NCBI RefSeq assembly: GCF_000426465.1
Contig: NZ_AUFK01000014.1
Span: 350,932-414,931 of the forward strand
Length of the DNA: 64,000 nt
Origin: Epilithonimonas caeni DSM 17710
Lineage (GTDB): Bacteria; Bacteroidota; Bacteroidia; Flavobacteriales; Weeksellaceae
Direction: 5' to 3'
In this document: one piece after another, positions 1 through 8,118 of the stretch
Position numbering within the stretch: position 1 is the stretch's first letter
Layout: each line of letters opens with the position of its first letter
Made by a program: the position numbers and the translations under genes
The notes under the pieces: model-generated
What the model was told of the DNA's origin: nothing
Databases searched by the model: none
The model's input: the letters and a program-made list of their open reading frames with translations, nothing else

Positions 1-72
1 TTTTCCATTGATAACCTGTTCGATTTCCAACCATTTTGCTTTATTTTGCTTTATAAAAGCCACTTCTCTCAT
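1..72 (-). CDS. SpoIIM-family membrane protein, N-terminal fragment
   Basis: The reverse strand from 72 reads ATG and stays open to the window edge (24 codons, beginning MREVAFIKQNKAKWLEIE). This start resembles Bacteroidota proteins annotated as stage II sporulation protein M, which typically begin MREv.FIkqNKekWle.E. In these bacteria the family is usually encoded head-to-head with an RDD protein, as here (the RDD gene starts at 93). The function in non-sporulating bacteria is unknown. Only the soluble N-terminus is visible, so the call rests on the short motif plus synteny. Confidence 0.6.
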   Translation of the reverse strand, partial: MREVAFIKQNKAKWLEIEQVINGK

Positions 73-92
73 AATGCTAAAATAATAAAAAT

Positions 93-845
93 ATGAATCA
101 GATCGCCATCAATACTTCACAAAATGTAAATGTAAATTTTACATTGGCAGGTGTTGGAGAAAGGATCTTTGCTTTTTTTATCGATTCTTTCATCAAAGTG
201 ATATATGTTTTCATCATATTTTGGATCCTGCGCAATGTTTTTGACTTTTCAGACTTCACCAGAGGTATGGACGGCTGGTCTGTTGGTGCAATCATCCTGA
301 TCATCACACTACCCGTCCATATTTACACTTTGGTTTTGGAAAGCCTGATGGAAGGACAGACCTTCGGAAAAAGATTAATGAAAATAAAAGTCGTAAAAAT
401 CGATGGTTATCAGGCAGGTTTTGGAGATTATTTGATGCGTTGGATCTTCCGTTTGGTTGATATTATCGGTAGCATGGGAATCATAGCATTTATCACTTCA
501 TTAATATCAAAAAACCATCAGCGTTTGGGCGATATCGCAACAGGGACAGCCGTTATTTCTCTTAAAAACAATGTCAATATTTCACACACGATCCTGGAAC
601 ATTTGAAAGAAGATCATGTCCCGACTTTCCCCCAAGTTGTTCTACTGAGTGACAATGATGTAAGGATTATCAAGGAAAATTTCCAAAAAGCATTGAAGTC
701 CGATGATCGTGAGATCATTAATAGATTGACGAAAAGAATCGTTGAAATTTTAAAGCTCGACCCCGAATCTATACAACTGACTCAAAGACAATTCATTAGC
801 ATTGTTATCAAGGATTATAATTTTTACACGGGCAAAGATCAATAA
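93..845 (+). CDS. RDD family membrane protein
   Basis: A 250-aa inner-membrane protein. The RDD core covers about residues 18-160. Arg24 and Asp31 lie at the start of the first hydrophobic segment (about 24-46), a second segment is near 62-82, the conserved GQTFGKRLMKIKVV loop follows, and a third segment is near 119-137. The last ~80 residues are hydrophilic, probably cytosolic. RDD proteins are small multi-pass proteins of mostly unknown function; some have been linked to ion transport. It diverges from the SpoIIM-family gene at the window edge, with only about 20 bp between the two starts, a conserved pairing in Bacteroidota. Confidence 0.85.
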   Translation: MNQIAINTSQNVNVNFTLAGVGERIFAFFIDSFIKVIYVFIIFWILRNVFDFSDFTRGMDGWSVGAIILIITLPVHIYTLVLESLMEGQTFGKRLMKIKVVKIDGYQAGFGDYLMRWIFRLVDIIGSMGIIAFITSLISKNHQRLGDIATGTAVISLKNNVNISHTILEHLKEDHVPTFPQVVLLSDNDVRIIKENFQKALKSDDREIINRLTKRIVEILKLDPESIQLTQRQFISIVIKDYNFYTGKDQ

Positions 846-905
846 AGCGGAATCAATTTCTGCAGTCATTTTAATATATTTGACAAAATTTTTAACCATT
901 ATAAA

Positions 906-1316
906 ATGAGAATCTTTCTATTAATAACTTCACTATTGATAAGCAATCCCGTTTTTTCCCAATCCGAAACTTCCAAAACTGAAATTGTTTCTGATTCCAA
1001 GGCGGAATTTCCCGGCGGACAAACAGCTTTCCGAAACGAGTTCATGAAGATGGTACACGCCTATGTAGATATCACCGCCTATGGAGTGAATGGAAAATTT
1101 TCTTTTGTACTTACCATCGACGAGAAAGGAAAAATGAGTGAGCTGAAGATCTATCCTAAAGTCAGAAACGATGAGGAATTCAAGCAGGATATGAATTTTG
1201 CCATGAAGCGTATCAAGAAAAAATGGAAACCTGCAATAAAAAACGGAGTTCCGGTAAGTTCAAATATTATTTTCGAGATCAATTTTACTTCTGACCATTC
1301 TGATGAAGAATATTAA
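906..1316 (+). CDS. Secreted TonB-C-like domain protein
   Basis: A 136-aa protein with a cleavable signal peptide (about residues 1-18, ending VFSQ). The mature part carries a motif like the TonB C-terminal fold: aEFPGGQTAFRnEF, then a beta-rich part and KRIKKKWKPAIKNGVPV, matching the 'kW.PA..nG.pv' signature of TonB-C domains. There is no N-terminal membrane anchor or proline-rich linker, so it is not a classical TonB; it probably acts alone in the periplasm. The next gene encodes a related, longer protein, which suggests a local duplication. Its partner is unknown. Confidence 0.7.
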   Translation: MRIFLLITSLLISNPVFSQSETSKTEIVSDSKAEFPGGQTAFRNEFMKMVHAYVDITAYGVNGKFSFVLTIDEKGKMSELKIYPKVRNDEEFKQDMNFAMKRIKKKWKPAIKNGVPVSSNIIFEINFTSDHSDEEY

Positions 1317-1320
1317 AGCC

Positions 1321-2061
1321 ATGAAAAACATTTATTTTATTCTATTATTATTTTCAAATTTATTTTTTTCTCAAATTTTAGATGAATATCCAAAAGGCCA
1401 AACTTTCTACAAAGACGGAATCATAAATTTCTATAAAGAGGCCCACGAATTTTTGATAAAAAGCAACGCAAAAGAATGTGATCCAAAGGAGATATATGTT
1501 CCGAGAATTCTCGTATCAGCCGAAGGAAAAGTGAAAGTGGTACAAGATAGCGACACGCTGAATATTTCCAAAAACAAATGCGCATATGACCTGTCAATGT
1601 CTGTTTTGAAAAGTCTGAAGAATTGGTCACCCGCAGAGGTAAAAGGAAGGAAATTCGGGGCAATTACAGATTTCGTTTTCTATCCAAAAGATCTGATGAG
1701 TAATTACAAAGAGAATTATAAAGCCTCTGATCACATCTCCAATGCTGAGTATTTTGAAGGAAAGAAAAAATTCGACAAAGATTTTCACAATAATTTCATG
1801 GCATTATTCCAAGATTATCACATCAACGGGAACGTTAATATAGAGTTTTACATCAGCGGAAGCGGGGAAATTATCAATGCGAGAATTTATCCGGAAATAG
1901 ACAACAAGGATTTTAACAAAGATTTTTTCAGAGCATTGAAAAGAATCAATAAAAAATGGAATCCCGCATTGTATTCTGGCTTGCCTATCAAACAAAGATT
2001 TGCGTTTCCCATAAGATTTTCTACCAATTTCAATTCAACAAATCCTAATAGCAATTATTAA
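1321..2061 (+). CDS. Secreted protein with two TonB-C-like modules
   Basis: The start is placed at ATG 1321, which gives a clean signal peptide (MKNIYFILLLFSNLFFSQ). An upstream in-frame ATG at 1303 would overlap the preceding gene by 14 bp and add six residues. The mature protein has two TonB-C-like modules: an N-terminal one ending KSLKNWSPAEVKGRK and a C-terminal one ending RINKKWNPALYSGLPI. The second resembles the single module of the preceding gene, consistent with duplication. The envelope role is unknown. The pair probably forms one transcription unit. Confidence 0.65.
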   Translation: MKNIYFILLLFSNLFFSQILDEYPKGQTFYKDGIINFYKEAHEFLIKSNAKECDPKEIYVPRILVSAEGKVKVVQDSDTLNISKNKCAYDLSMSVLKSLKNWSPAEVKGRKFGAITDFVFYPKDLMSNYKENYKASDHISNAEYFEGKKKFDKDFHNNFMALFQDYHINGNVNIEFYISGSGEIINARIYPEIDNKDFNKDFFRALKRINKKWNPALYSGLPIKQRFAFPIRFSTNFNSTNPNSNY

Positions 2062-2105
2062 AATTCTCAAGATATTTCAATCTGCCATTCTGTCACAATA
2101 TTTTG

Positions 2106-2113
2106 TATCTTTG
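2106..2113 (+). promoter_or_regulatory. Bacteroidota -7 promoter element upstream of miaB
   Basis: TATCTTTG matches the Bacteroidota -7 consensus TAnnTTTG and lies about 80 bp before the miaB start. No convincing TTTG -33 element is seen at the usual distance. The leader between it and the start is built of repeated words (ttcaa-, -ttggatttccaa-), a texture seen in other gaps of this window. Confidence 0.5.
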
Positions 2114-2194
2114 CAGACTTAAACAGTTCAAAGTTTTGGGTTCAAGGTTCTTCAACATTGGATTTCCAAATATTGAACTTTAAATCTTAATCTA

Positions 2195-3631
2195 GTGCAG
2201 GAAAAATATATAGACGAGACCAAACAAGGAGAAGCTTTTGCCATTGCTGAAAAATCCGGAAATTCCAAAAAATTATTTCTGGAAAGCTACGGTTGCCAAA
2301 TGAATTTCTCCGATTCCGAGATTGTTGTATCCATCCTTAATGAGCAAGGTTACAATACAACTCTGAAAGCGGAAGAAGCTGATTTGATTTTATTGAATAC
2401 TTGCTCCATCCGTGAAAAAGCAGAGCAAACGGTGAGGATGCGTCTGGCTCAATTCAAAAATCTTAAAAAAGAACGCCCCAATATGACCGTTGGTGTGCTT
2501 GGTTGTATGGCGGAAAGGCTGAAAACCAAATTTTTAGACGAAGAGCAACTCGTAGATCTGGTAGTTGGTCCAGATGCTTACAGAGACCTCCCGAATCTTC
2601 TCAAAGAAACTGACGACGGCAGGGACGCCATCAACGTAATCCTCTCGAAAGAGGAAACTTATGCAGACATCAACCCTGTTCGTTTAGGGGGAAATGGTGT
2701 TACTGCGTTCGTTACAATTACAAGAGGTTGTGATAATATGTGTACGTTCTGTGTTGTTCCCTTCACCCGTGGAAGAGAAAGAAGCCGTGACCCGCATTCT
2801 ATCATAGAAGAATGTCTTGATCTTTGGAATAACGGTTACAAAGAGATCACATTACTTGGTCAAAACGTTGACTCTTATCTTTGGTACGGTGGCGGTCCAA
2901 AAAAAGATTTTGCAAAAGCATCCGAAATGCAAAAACTGACTGCCGTAAATTTTGCCCAACTTATGGAAATGGTCGCGAATGCGGTCCCGAATATGAGAAT
3001 CCGATTTTCAACATCCAATCCTCAGGACATGAGCCTGGATGTTTTCCGAGTGATGGCAAAGTATGATAATATTTGCAAATACGTCCACTTGCCGGTTCAA
3101 AGCGGAAGTGACAGAATTCTTGGTTTGATGAACCGCCAGCACACCCGCCAGGAATATCTGGATCTAATCAAAAAAGCTAAAGAGATCGTTCCCGACATTT
3201 CTTTTTCACAGGATATGATTGTCGGATTCTGCACAGAAACAGAGGAAGACCATCAAGATACATTGTCATTGATGAGAGAAGTGGAATACGATTACGGTTA
3301 TATGTTCGCTTATTCTGAAAGACCTGGAACACCTGCTCACAAAAAGATGGAAGATGACATTCCTGCTGATGTCAAGCAAAGACGTTTGGCGGAAGTGATC
3401 GCTTTACAAGGTGAATTGTCCAAAAAAAGAATGGCCTCTTATGTTGGTAGAGTTCACGAAATATTGATTGAAGGAGTCTCTAAAAAGAATAAGAACCAAT
3501 GGAAAGGCAGAAACTCTCAAAATGCGGTTTGTGTTTTCGATATGCTGGAAGGACAGAAAATTGGTGACATTGTATCCGTTTTCGTCCACGGGAACACGCA
3601 GGGAACGCTTTTGGGGGAAACGGTTCTGTAA
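2195..3631 (+). CDS. miaB: tRNA-2-methylthio-N6-dimethylallyladenosine synthase MiaB
   Basis: A radical-SAM methylthiotransferase that adds the 2-methylthio group to i6A37 of tRNAs reading UNN codons. The N-terminal UPF0004 domain supplies one Fe-S cluster through Cys34 ([11 protein letters not shown]), Cys70 ([11 protein letters not shown]) and Cys104 ([10 protein letters not shown]). The radical-SAM CxxxCxxC motif is Cys179-Cys183-Cys186 ([10 protein letters not shown]). A C-terminal TRAM domain covers about residues 415-478. The 478-aa length is normal. The start is GTG at 2195; no in-frame ATG lies before the first conserved residues. In Bacteroidota miaB commonly precedes the sigma-54 activator and lptE found downstream here; two extra secreted-protein genes separate them in this genome. 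Confidence 0.96.
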   Translation: MQEKYIDETKQGEAFAIAEKSGNSKKLFLESYGCQMNFSDSEIVVSILNEQGYNTTLKAEEADLILLNTCSIREKAEQTVRMRLAQFKNLKKERPNMTVGVLGCMAERLKTKFLDEEQLVDLVVGPDAYRDLPNLLKETDDGRDAINVILSKEETYADINPVRLGGNGVTAFVTITRGCDNMCTFCVVPFTRGRERSRDPHSIIEECLDLWNNGYKEITLLGQNVDSYLWYGGGPKKDFAKASEMQKLTAVNFAQLMEMVANAVPNMRIRFSTSNPQDMSLDVFRVMAKYDNICKYVHLPVQSGSDRILGLMNRQHTRQEYLDLIKKAKEIVPDISFSQDMIVGFCTETEEDHQDTLSLMREVEYDYGYMFAYSERPGTPAHKKMEDDIPADVKQRRLAEVIALQGELSKKRMASYVGRVHEILIEGVSKKNKNQWKGRNSQNAVCVFDMLEGQKIGDIVSVFVHGNTQGTLLGETVL

Positions 3632-3646
3632 ATTCGTAAAGCACAA

Positions 3647-4885
3647 ATGGAAAGACTGTTTCTAATTTTCTTCTTTTTTTTATCCTTGGGTATTTCTGCG
3701 CAATTGGGTAGCGAAAAATGGAGTGAGGATATAAAATATCTGCAAAACAATCTTACCAATAAGCACTACAATCTTTTTGCTCTTCGCCCTGAGGCGGATT
3801 TTACGAAAGAACTTAATAATATAATTGCCAGATCGAGTAATCTTACTGATTTTCAAACGGCTTTGAAACTGCAACAAGCACTTGCAAAACAAGGCGATAC
3901 GCACACTAATTTGTCATTAAGGAAATTCATCAACAACAATGAAATCCTGCCATTAGGCTCATATTTTTTTGGAAATGATTTTTACATTACATTTACCAAC
4001 GCCGAAAACAAAGAATTATTGGGAGGAAAGATATTGGCTATTAATGATTTTGACATTAAAACTGTAACAGACAGTTTATCGACCTTATTCCCAAATGAAA
4101 ATTCCGGGATTTTCAGAAATCGTATTCCGGAGATTTTGCCTTATAATCAAACGCTCAAAAATTTTGGTTTTTCCAAAACTGATGCAGTAAAGATAAAATA
4201 TGAAAAGGACGGAAAAATATCTGAGAAAACCGTTTTCCCATCTGCAATAACAAAGCAAAACCGAGTAAGAATCACACCAAAAACCTTGACTTTTGTTCAG
4301 GAAAATAAGAGGAAATATTTCGAGAAGAAATATTTTGACGAGGATAAAATCCTTTATGTTCTTTACAATGTTTGCACAACCAACGAAAAGCGTAATCCAT
4401 CTTCTGAGAATCCGTTGAGTTTTGGAGAATTTGAAGATTCAGTTTTCAAGATCATCAAGGACAATAAGGTTGACAAACTGATTTTTGATATGCGGCAAAA
4501 TGGAGGTGGTAGTTCAAAACAAGGCAGAGAATTTGTTAAAAAGCTGTCCCAGAATCGTGACATCAACAGAAAAGGTCATCTTTTTGTTGTTCTAGGCCGT
4601 GATACGTTTTCTTCTGCAATACTGAACGCGACAGATTTCCAAGAGGAAACCAAAGCTATTTTCGTAGGAGAAGAAACATCGGGAAAGCCTAATCATTATG
4701 GAGAAATTCAAAGTTTTGAATTGCCAAATTCCAAGTTGAAATTGACCTATTCCACATATTATTTCATCAGAACAAAAAAGAAAAACATCAATACCATAAA
4801 ACCTGATCACGTTGTAGAAGTATCTTTTGATGATTACATTAATGGTATAGACCCTGTTTTTGAGTTTATAAAAAACTATAAATAA
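3647..4885 (+). CDS. S41 family (C-terminal-processing-like) secreted peptidase
   Basis: A 412-aa protein with an N-terminal signal peptide (MERLFLIFFFFLSLGISAQ). The C-terminal half has the S41 catalytic core: DKLIFDMRQNGGGSS, then GRDTFSSAILNATDF containing the predicted nucleophilic serine (the TFSSA motif), then FVGEETSGKPNHYGE. The PDZ region of classical Ctp proteases is weak or absent; residues 100-200 contain a short PDZ-like stretch (GGKILAINDFDI). It presumably cleaves or remodels periplasmic polypeptides; the substrate is unknown. It starts 15 bp after miaB and is followed 2 bp later by the next gene, so the three are probably co-transcribed. Confidence 0.8.
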   Translation: MERLFLIFFFFLSLGISAQLGSEKWSEDIKYLQNNLTNKHYNLFALRPEADFTKELNNIIARSSNLTDFQTALKLQQALAKQGDTHTNLSLRKFINNNEILPLGSYFFGNDFYITFTNAENKELLGGKILAINDFDIKTVTDSLSTLFPNENSGIFRNRIPEILPYNQTLKNFGFSKTDAVKIKYEKDGKISEKTVFPSAITKQNRVRITPKTLTFVQENKRKYFEKKYFDEDKILYVLYNVCTTNEKRNPSSENPLSFGEFEDSVFKIIKDNKVDKLIFDMRQNGGGSSKQGREFVKKLSQNRDINRKGHLFVVLGRDTFSSAILNATDFQEETKAIFVGEETSGKPNHYGEIQSFELPNSKLKLTYSTYYFIRTKKKNINTIKPDHVVEVSFDDYINGIDPVFEFIKNYK

Positions 4886-4887
4886 TT

Positions 4888-5475
4888 TTGAAGAACATTC
4901 TAAACATATTATGTTTTTTACCGATTTTGATCCTTTCACAAAATTCAAAATGGGATTATATTGGTAATATCGTTTTTGATGACAAAACTGATAAAAAAGA
5001 TTTTAGCCTTTGCAACGGACAACATATTTCTCAATATTTTAATGACTCGAAAGGATTCCAATACAAAGGAGAAAAATTGGCTATCGAAGAATTTCAGAAA
5101 AAATATAAGATTGAAGATGTAAAAAAAGAAAATGACCGGGTAAGGATCCGTTTTGTTGTCAATTGCAATGGAGACGACAGATTTAGGATCTTTAAAACAA
5201 ATTACAGCTACAAGCTGACAGTAATTGATAAAAATACTACTTCACACCTTTTAAACATTACCAGATCTCTTAAAGACTGGATACCAAAAGTTATTATTGG
5301 TAAAAAAATCGATTATTATCATTCTTTAGAAAATTTTGAAAAACAAAGCAAAGTTTACGATCTTGCAGAAAATATTTATTTTAGAGGTAAAGTTTCGAAG
5401 ATCAGAAACAAAGATTATTTGGATTTGAAAACCAAAGCATTGGGAAATTATGATGAGGAAAAAATAATGCTTTAA
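4888..5475 (+). CDS. Hypothetical secreted protein
   Basis: A 195-aa protein not recognised as any family. It starts at TTG 4888, 2 bp after the preceding stop; no in-frame ATG lies near the signal peptide (MKNILNILCFLPILILSQ), so the rare start is required. The mature part is lysine-rich with a mixed alpha/beta pattern. Residues about 105-140 (TTSHLLNITRSLKDWIPKVIIG) recall the 'l..W.PA..' segment of the TonB-C-like proteins encoded at 906-2061, so it may be a distant member. Translational coupling to the S41 peptidase is likely from the spacing. Confidence 0.55.
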   Translation: MKNILNILCFLPILILSQNSKWDYIGNIVFDDKTDKKDFSLCNGQHISQYFNDSKGFQYKGEKLAIEEFQKKYKIEDVKKENDRVRIRFVVNCNGDDRFRIFKTNYSYKLTVIDKNTTSHLLNITRSLKDWIPKVIIGKKIDYYHSLENFEKQSKVYDLAENIYFRGKVSKIRNKDYLDLKTKALGNYDEEKIML

Positions 5476-5605
5476 GGTTAGACTCATCATTTCAACAAAG
5501 TTTACAGAAAGCAGATTGCTGAACTGTAAATTCAATTTAAAAAAAATTCAAAATCAAAAAATCTTCCGATTTCTAAGTGCAGATCTCGGACAAAAAATTA
5601 AAAAA

Positions 5606-6901
5606 ATGGCAGACTTACAATCTATAAAAAACCGCTTTGGAGTCATCGGAAATTTTCCGGCACTTAATCGCGCTTTGGAAAAAGCAATTCAGGTTGCTCC
5701 GACAGATATTTCCGTTCTTGTAATTGGAGAAAGTGGCGTCGGGAAAGAATTCATCCCGAAAATAATCCATTCAGAATCAAGAAGAAAACATCAACCTTAC
5801 ATCGTTGTAAACTGTGGTGCAATCCCGGAAGGAACCATCGATTCAGAATTATTTGGACACGAGAAAGGTGCTTTTACAGGTGCAACTTCTACCAGAAAAG
5901 GTTATTTTGAAGTGGCTGACGGCGGAACAATTTTCCTTGATGAGGTCGGAGAATTACCGCTTCAGACCCAGGTTCGTCTTTTGAGAGTTTTGGAAAGTGG
6001 CGAATTTATGAAGGTAGGTTCTTCCCAAGTCCAGAAAACCAACGTAAGAATCGTAGCTGCAACGAATGTGAATATGATGAAAGCCATTCAGGACGGACGT
6101 TTTCGTGAAGATTTGTATTATCGTCTGAACACGGTTCAAATCGACATGCCACCTTTGCGGGAAAGAAAAGGTGACATCCATTTGTTATTCAGAAAGTTTG
6201 CGATTGATTTTGCTGAAAAATACAGAATGCCCGAGTTGAAATTGACAGACGATGCCGTTGCTTACCTTGAAAACTATGCATTTCCGGGAAATGTTCGTCA
6301 GTTGAGAAATCTAGTCGAGCAAATGACTGTCGTTGAGCAAAATCGAGAAATCAATTCTGTGAAATTAGCAGAATACATCCCGATGAATGCTAATTTACCA
6401 GCAGTTGTTTCTAAAACAAATGGAACCGGAACTTCCGGAGACTTCGGCTCGGAGAGAGAAATTATGTACAAGGTCCTCTTTGATATGCGAAATGATATTA
6501 ATGATTTAAAATCCTTAACTTCGGAACTTATAAAAAGTAGAGGAAGTGCGGACCTTAGCTCTCAGGAAAAAAATCTGATCAATAGGATCTACACTCCGGA
6601 ATCTGCTCAGAACGCAAACCCAAATTCTTTGCTTTACTTCGAAAACAACAACAGTAATCAAAACCAGATCCATAACCCAATGATTATTTCTGAGGACGAA
6701 GACCATCATTACAACGATGTAGAAGACATTGAAATTGAGGAAGCTAGACCAGAATCCCTCTCACTTCAAAACAATGAAAAGGATTTGATAATCAAAGCCT
6801 TGGAAAAGCACAAAGGAAGAAGGAACAAAGCAGCGGATGAATTGGGAATCTCGCAAAGAACACTTTACAGAAAAATAAAACAATATAATCTAGAAGAATA
6901 A
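5606..6901 (+). CDS. Sigma-54-dependent transcriptional activator (AAA+ and Fis HTH)
   Basis: A bacterial enhancer-binding protein that remodels sigma-54 RNA polymerase. The chosen start, ATG 5606 (431 aa), begins just before the AAA+ domain. An open extension back to TTG 5516 encodes low-complexity K/N/Q sequence and is probably untranslated. Motifs: Walker A GESGVGKE (residues 41-48), the sigma-54-contacting GAFTGA loop in GHEKGAFTGATS, Walker B GGTIFLDEVGE, arginine-finger region RLNTVQIDMPPLRERKGDI, and a C-terminal Fis-type helix-turn-helix (KAADELGISQRTLYRKIKQ). It lacks a receiver or sensor domain, so activity must be set by level or by a partner. Downstream genes follow at 1-2 bp gaps. 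Confidence 0.92.
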   Translation: MADLQSIKNRFGVIGNFPALNRALEKAIQVAPTDISVLVIGESGVGKEFIPKIIHSESRRKHQPYIVVNCGAIPEGTIDSELFGHEKGAFTGATSTRKGYFEVADGGTIFLDEVGELPLQTQVRLLRVLESGEFMKVGSSQVQKTNVRIVAATNVNMMKAIQDGRFREDLYYRLNTVQIDMPPLRERKGDIHLLFRKFAIDFAEKYRMPELKLTDDAVAYLENYAFPGNVRQLRNLVEQMTVVEQNREINSVKLAEYIPMNANLPAVVSKTNGTGTSGDFGSEREIMYKVLFDMRNDINDLKSLTSELIKSRGSADLSSQEKNLINRIYTPESAQNANPNSLLYFENNNSNQNQIHNPMIISEDEDHHYNDVEDIEIEEARPESLSLQNNEKDLIIKALEKHKGRRNKAADELGISQRTLYRKIKQYNLEE

Positions 6902-6902
6902 A

Positions 6903-7592
6903 ATGTCAGCAAACCTACAACCAAGAAGCGTAAATTTCAAATTTGGTGAATATATTTCTCAAGCGATTGACTTAATGAAGAAAGATTTAGGAACGATAAT
7001 ACTTTCATTCCTATGTTTTATGATTATGTCCATTATTCCTTTTTGCGGAATTTTAGCTGCAGGTAATTTCTATAGGATCTGTTACAAAATTGATAAAGGA
7101 ATCCCAACCGGAGCTGGAGAAATTTTTAATTTTGATGATTTTGTGCCGTATTTTATTTTTCAATTGTACATTTTTGCAGGCATTTTTCTAATTTTCATTC
7201 CGTTTGGCTTTTTGGCAATTTTTGCGGACAATGACAATATTGTTTCTGGTTTTGTTGGAGGTCTTGGAGTGATTTATTTTATATCTGTATATTTTGTATT
7301 GATTTATTTATTACTTCAATCTTTTTACATTCCTGCGCTAATTACATTCAAGCAAATAAAAGATTTGAAATCTGCTTGGAATATCTCTAAAATAATGACA
7401 AAAGGAAATCTTTTATCTATACTTTTCTTTTCCATCGTAGTTGCATTTTTGGGAGAACTGGGAATTATACTTTGTGGAATTGGGTTGTTTATAACTTTAC
7501 CTTTTATAAATGTAGCTCATTATTTTGCCTTCAAAGATGGTCTTGCACAAATAGAACACGATGAACTAAGAGAAATCGGTCAAAAATTTTAA
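6903..7592 (+). CDS. Multi-pass membrane protein of unknown function
   Basis: A 229-aa integral membrane protein with about six hydrophobic segments (near residues 32-55, 82-108, 115-145, 150-165, 175-200). The start ATG lies 1 bp after the sigma-54 activator stop, so translation is probably coupled. The segment order (paired helices around an FKQIKDLKSAWNISK amphipathic stretch) resembles membrane proteins of the DUF975/YciC type, but no diagnostic motif was identified. It sits in the conserved miaB-activator-lptE neighbourhood, which hints at an envelope role. Confidence 0.6.
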   Translation: MSANLQPRSVNFKFGEYISQAIDLMKKDLGTIILSFLCFMIMSIIPFCGILAAGNFYRICYKIDKGIPTGAGEIFNFDDFVPYFIFQLYIFAGIFLIFIPFGFLAIFADNDNIVSGFVGGLGVIYFISVYFVLIYLLLQSFYIPALITFKQIKDLKSAWNISKIMTKGNLLSILFFSIVVAFLGELGIILCGIGLFITLPFINVAHYFAFKDGLAQIEHDELREIGQKF

Positions 7593-7594
7593 TT

Positions 7595-8113
7595 ATGAAA
7601 AAGTTTTTTGGGCTTTTAATTTTAACATTATTATCAGTAACCTCCTGTTATTCATTCACGGGTTCATCTTTGAGAGAAGATATGAAAACGGTGAAGATCA
7701 ACACTTTTCCGAATAATGCCGCAAACAACCTTCCTAGTTTGAGTCAGGATTTTACAGTCGCTTTACAGAATCGTTTTCTCCAAAGAACAACATTGAAAGG
7801 TGCAGTGGAAAATCCAGACCTTTTGATAGAAGGAGAGATCAGCGATTATAATATCACTCCTACAAGTATCGGGTCTGCAACGACAACGACATCCGGAAAC
7901 ACAATACAAGCACAGCAAAACAAGCTGACAATCTCTGTGAAGGTCCATTATGAAAATAGCAAAGACCCGACATTGAGCTTTGACCGAACTTACAGTGACG
8001 AAGCCGTTTTCAATAGCGACCTAGACCTGAACACGATAGAAACTGCACAAGTGAGAATTGTGAACGACAGGATCATCAACAAAATTTTCAATGATATTGT
8101 AGCCAATTGGTAA
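7595..8113 (+). CDS. lptE: LptE-family LPS assembly lipoprotein
   Basis: A 172-aa lipoprotein. The signal sequence ends in a lipobox-like LLSVTSC, with Cys18 as the lipidated residue. The mature part (YSFTGSSLREDMKTVKINTF, then a pattern of strands and a SFDRTYSDEAVF segment) matches the Bacteroidota LptE family. In these bacteria LptE plugs the LptD barrel in the outer membrane and helps place LPS in the outer leaflet. It begins 2 bp after the preceding gene and overlaps the region of the next start. The position after a sigma-54 activator is conserved in flavobacteria. Confidence 0.85.
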   Translation: MKKFFGLLILTLLSVTSCYSFTGSSLREDMKTVKINTFPNNAANNLPSLSQDFTVALQNRFLQRTTLKGAVENPDLLIEGEISDYNITPTSIGSATTTTSGNTIQAQQNKLTISVKVHYENSKDPTLSFDRTYSDEAVFNSDLDLNTIETAQVRIVNDRIINKIFNDIVANW

Positions 8114-8118
8114 GAAGA

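Noticed and set aside
5516..5605. N-terminal extension of the sigma-54 activator (possible sensory domain)
   Set aside because: Thirty low-complexity K/N/Q residues from a TTG start directly before a conserved ATG; too short for a receiver domain and probably the 5' leader.
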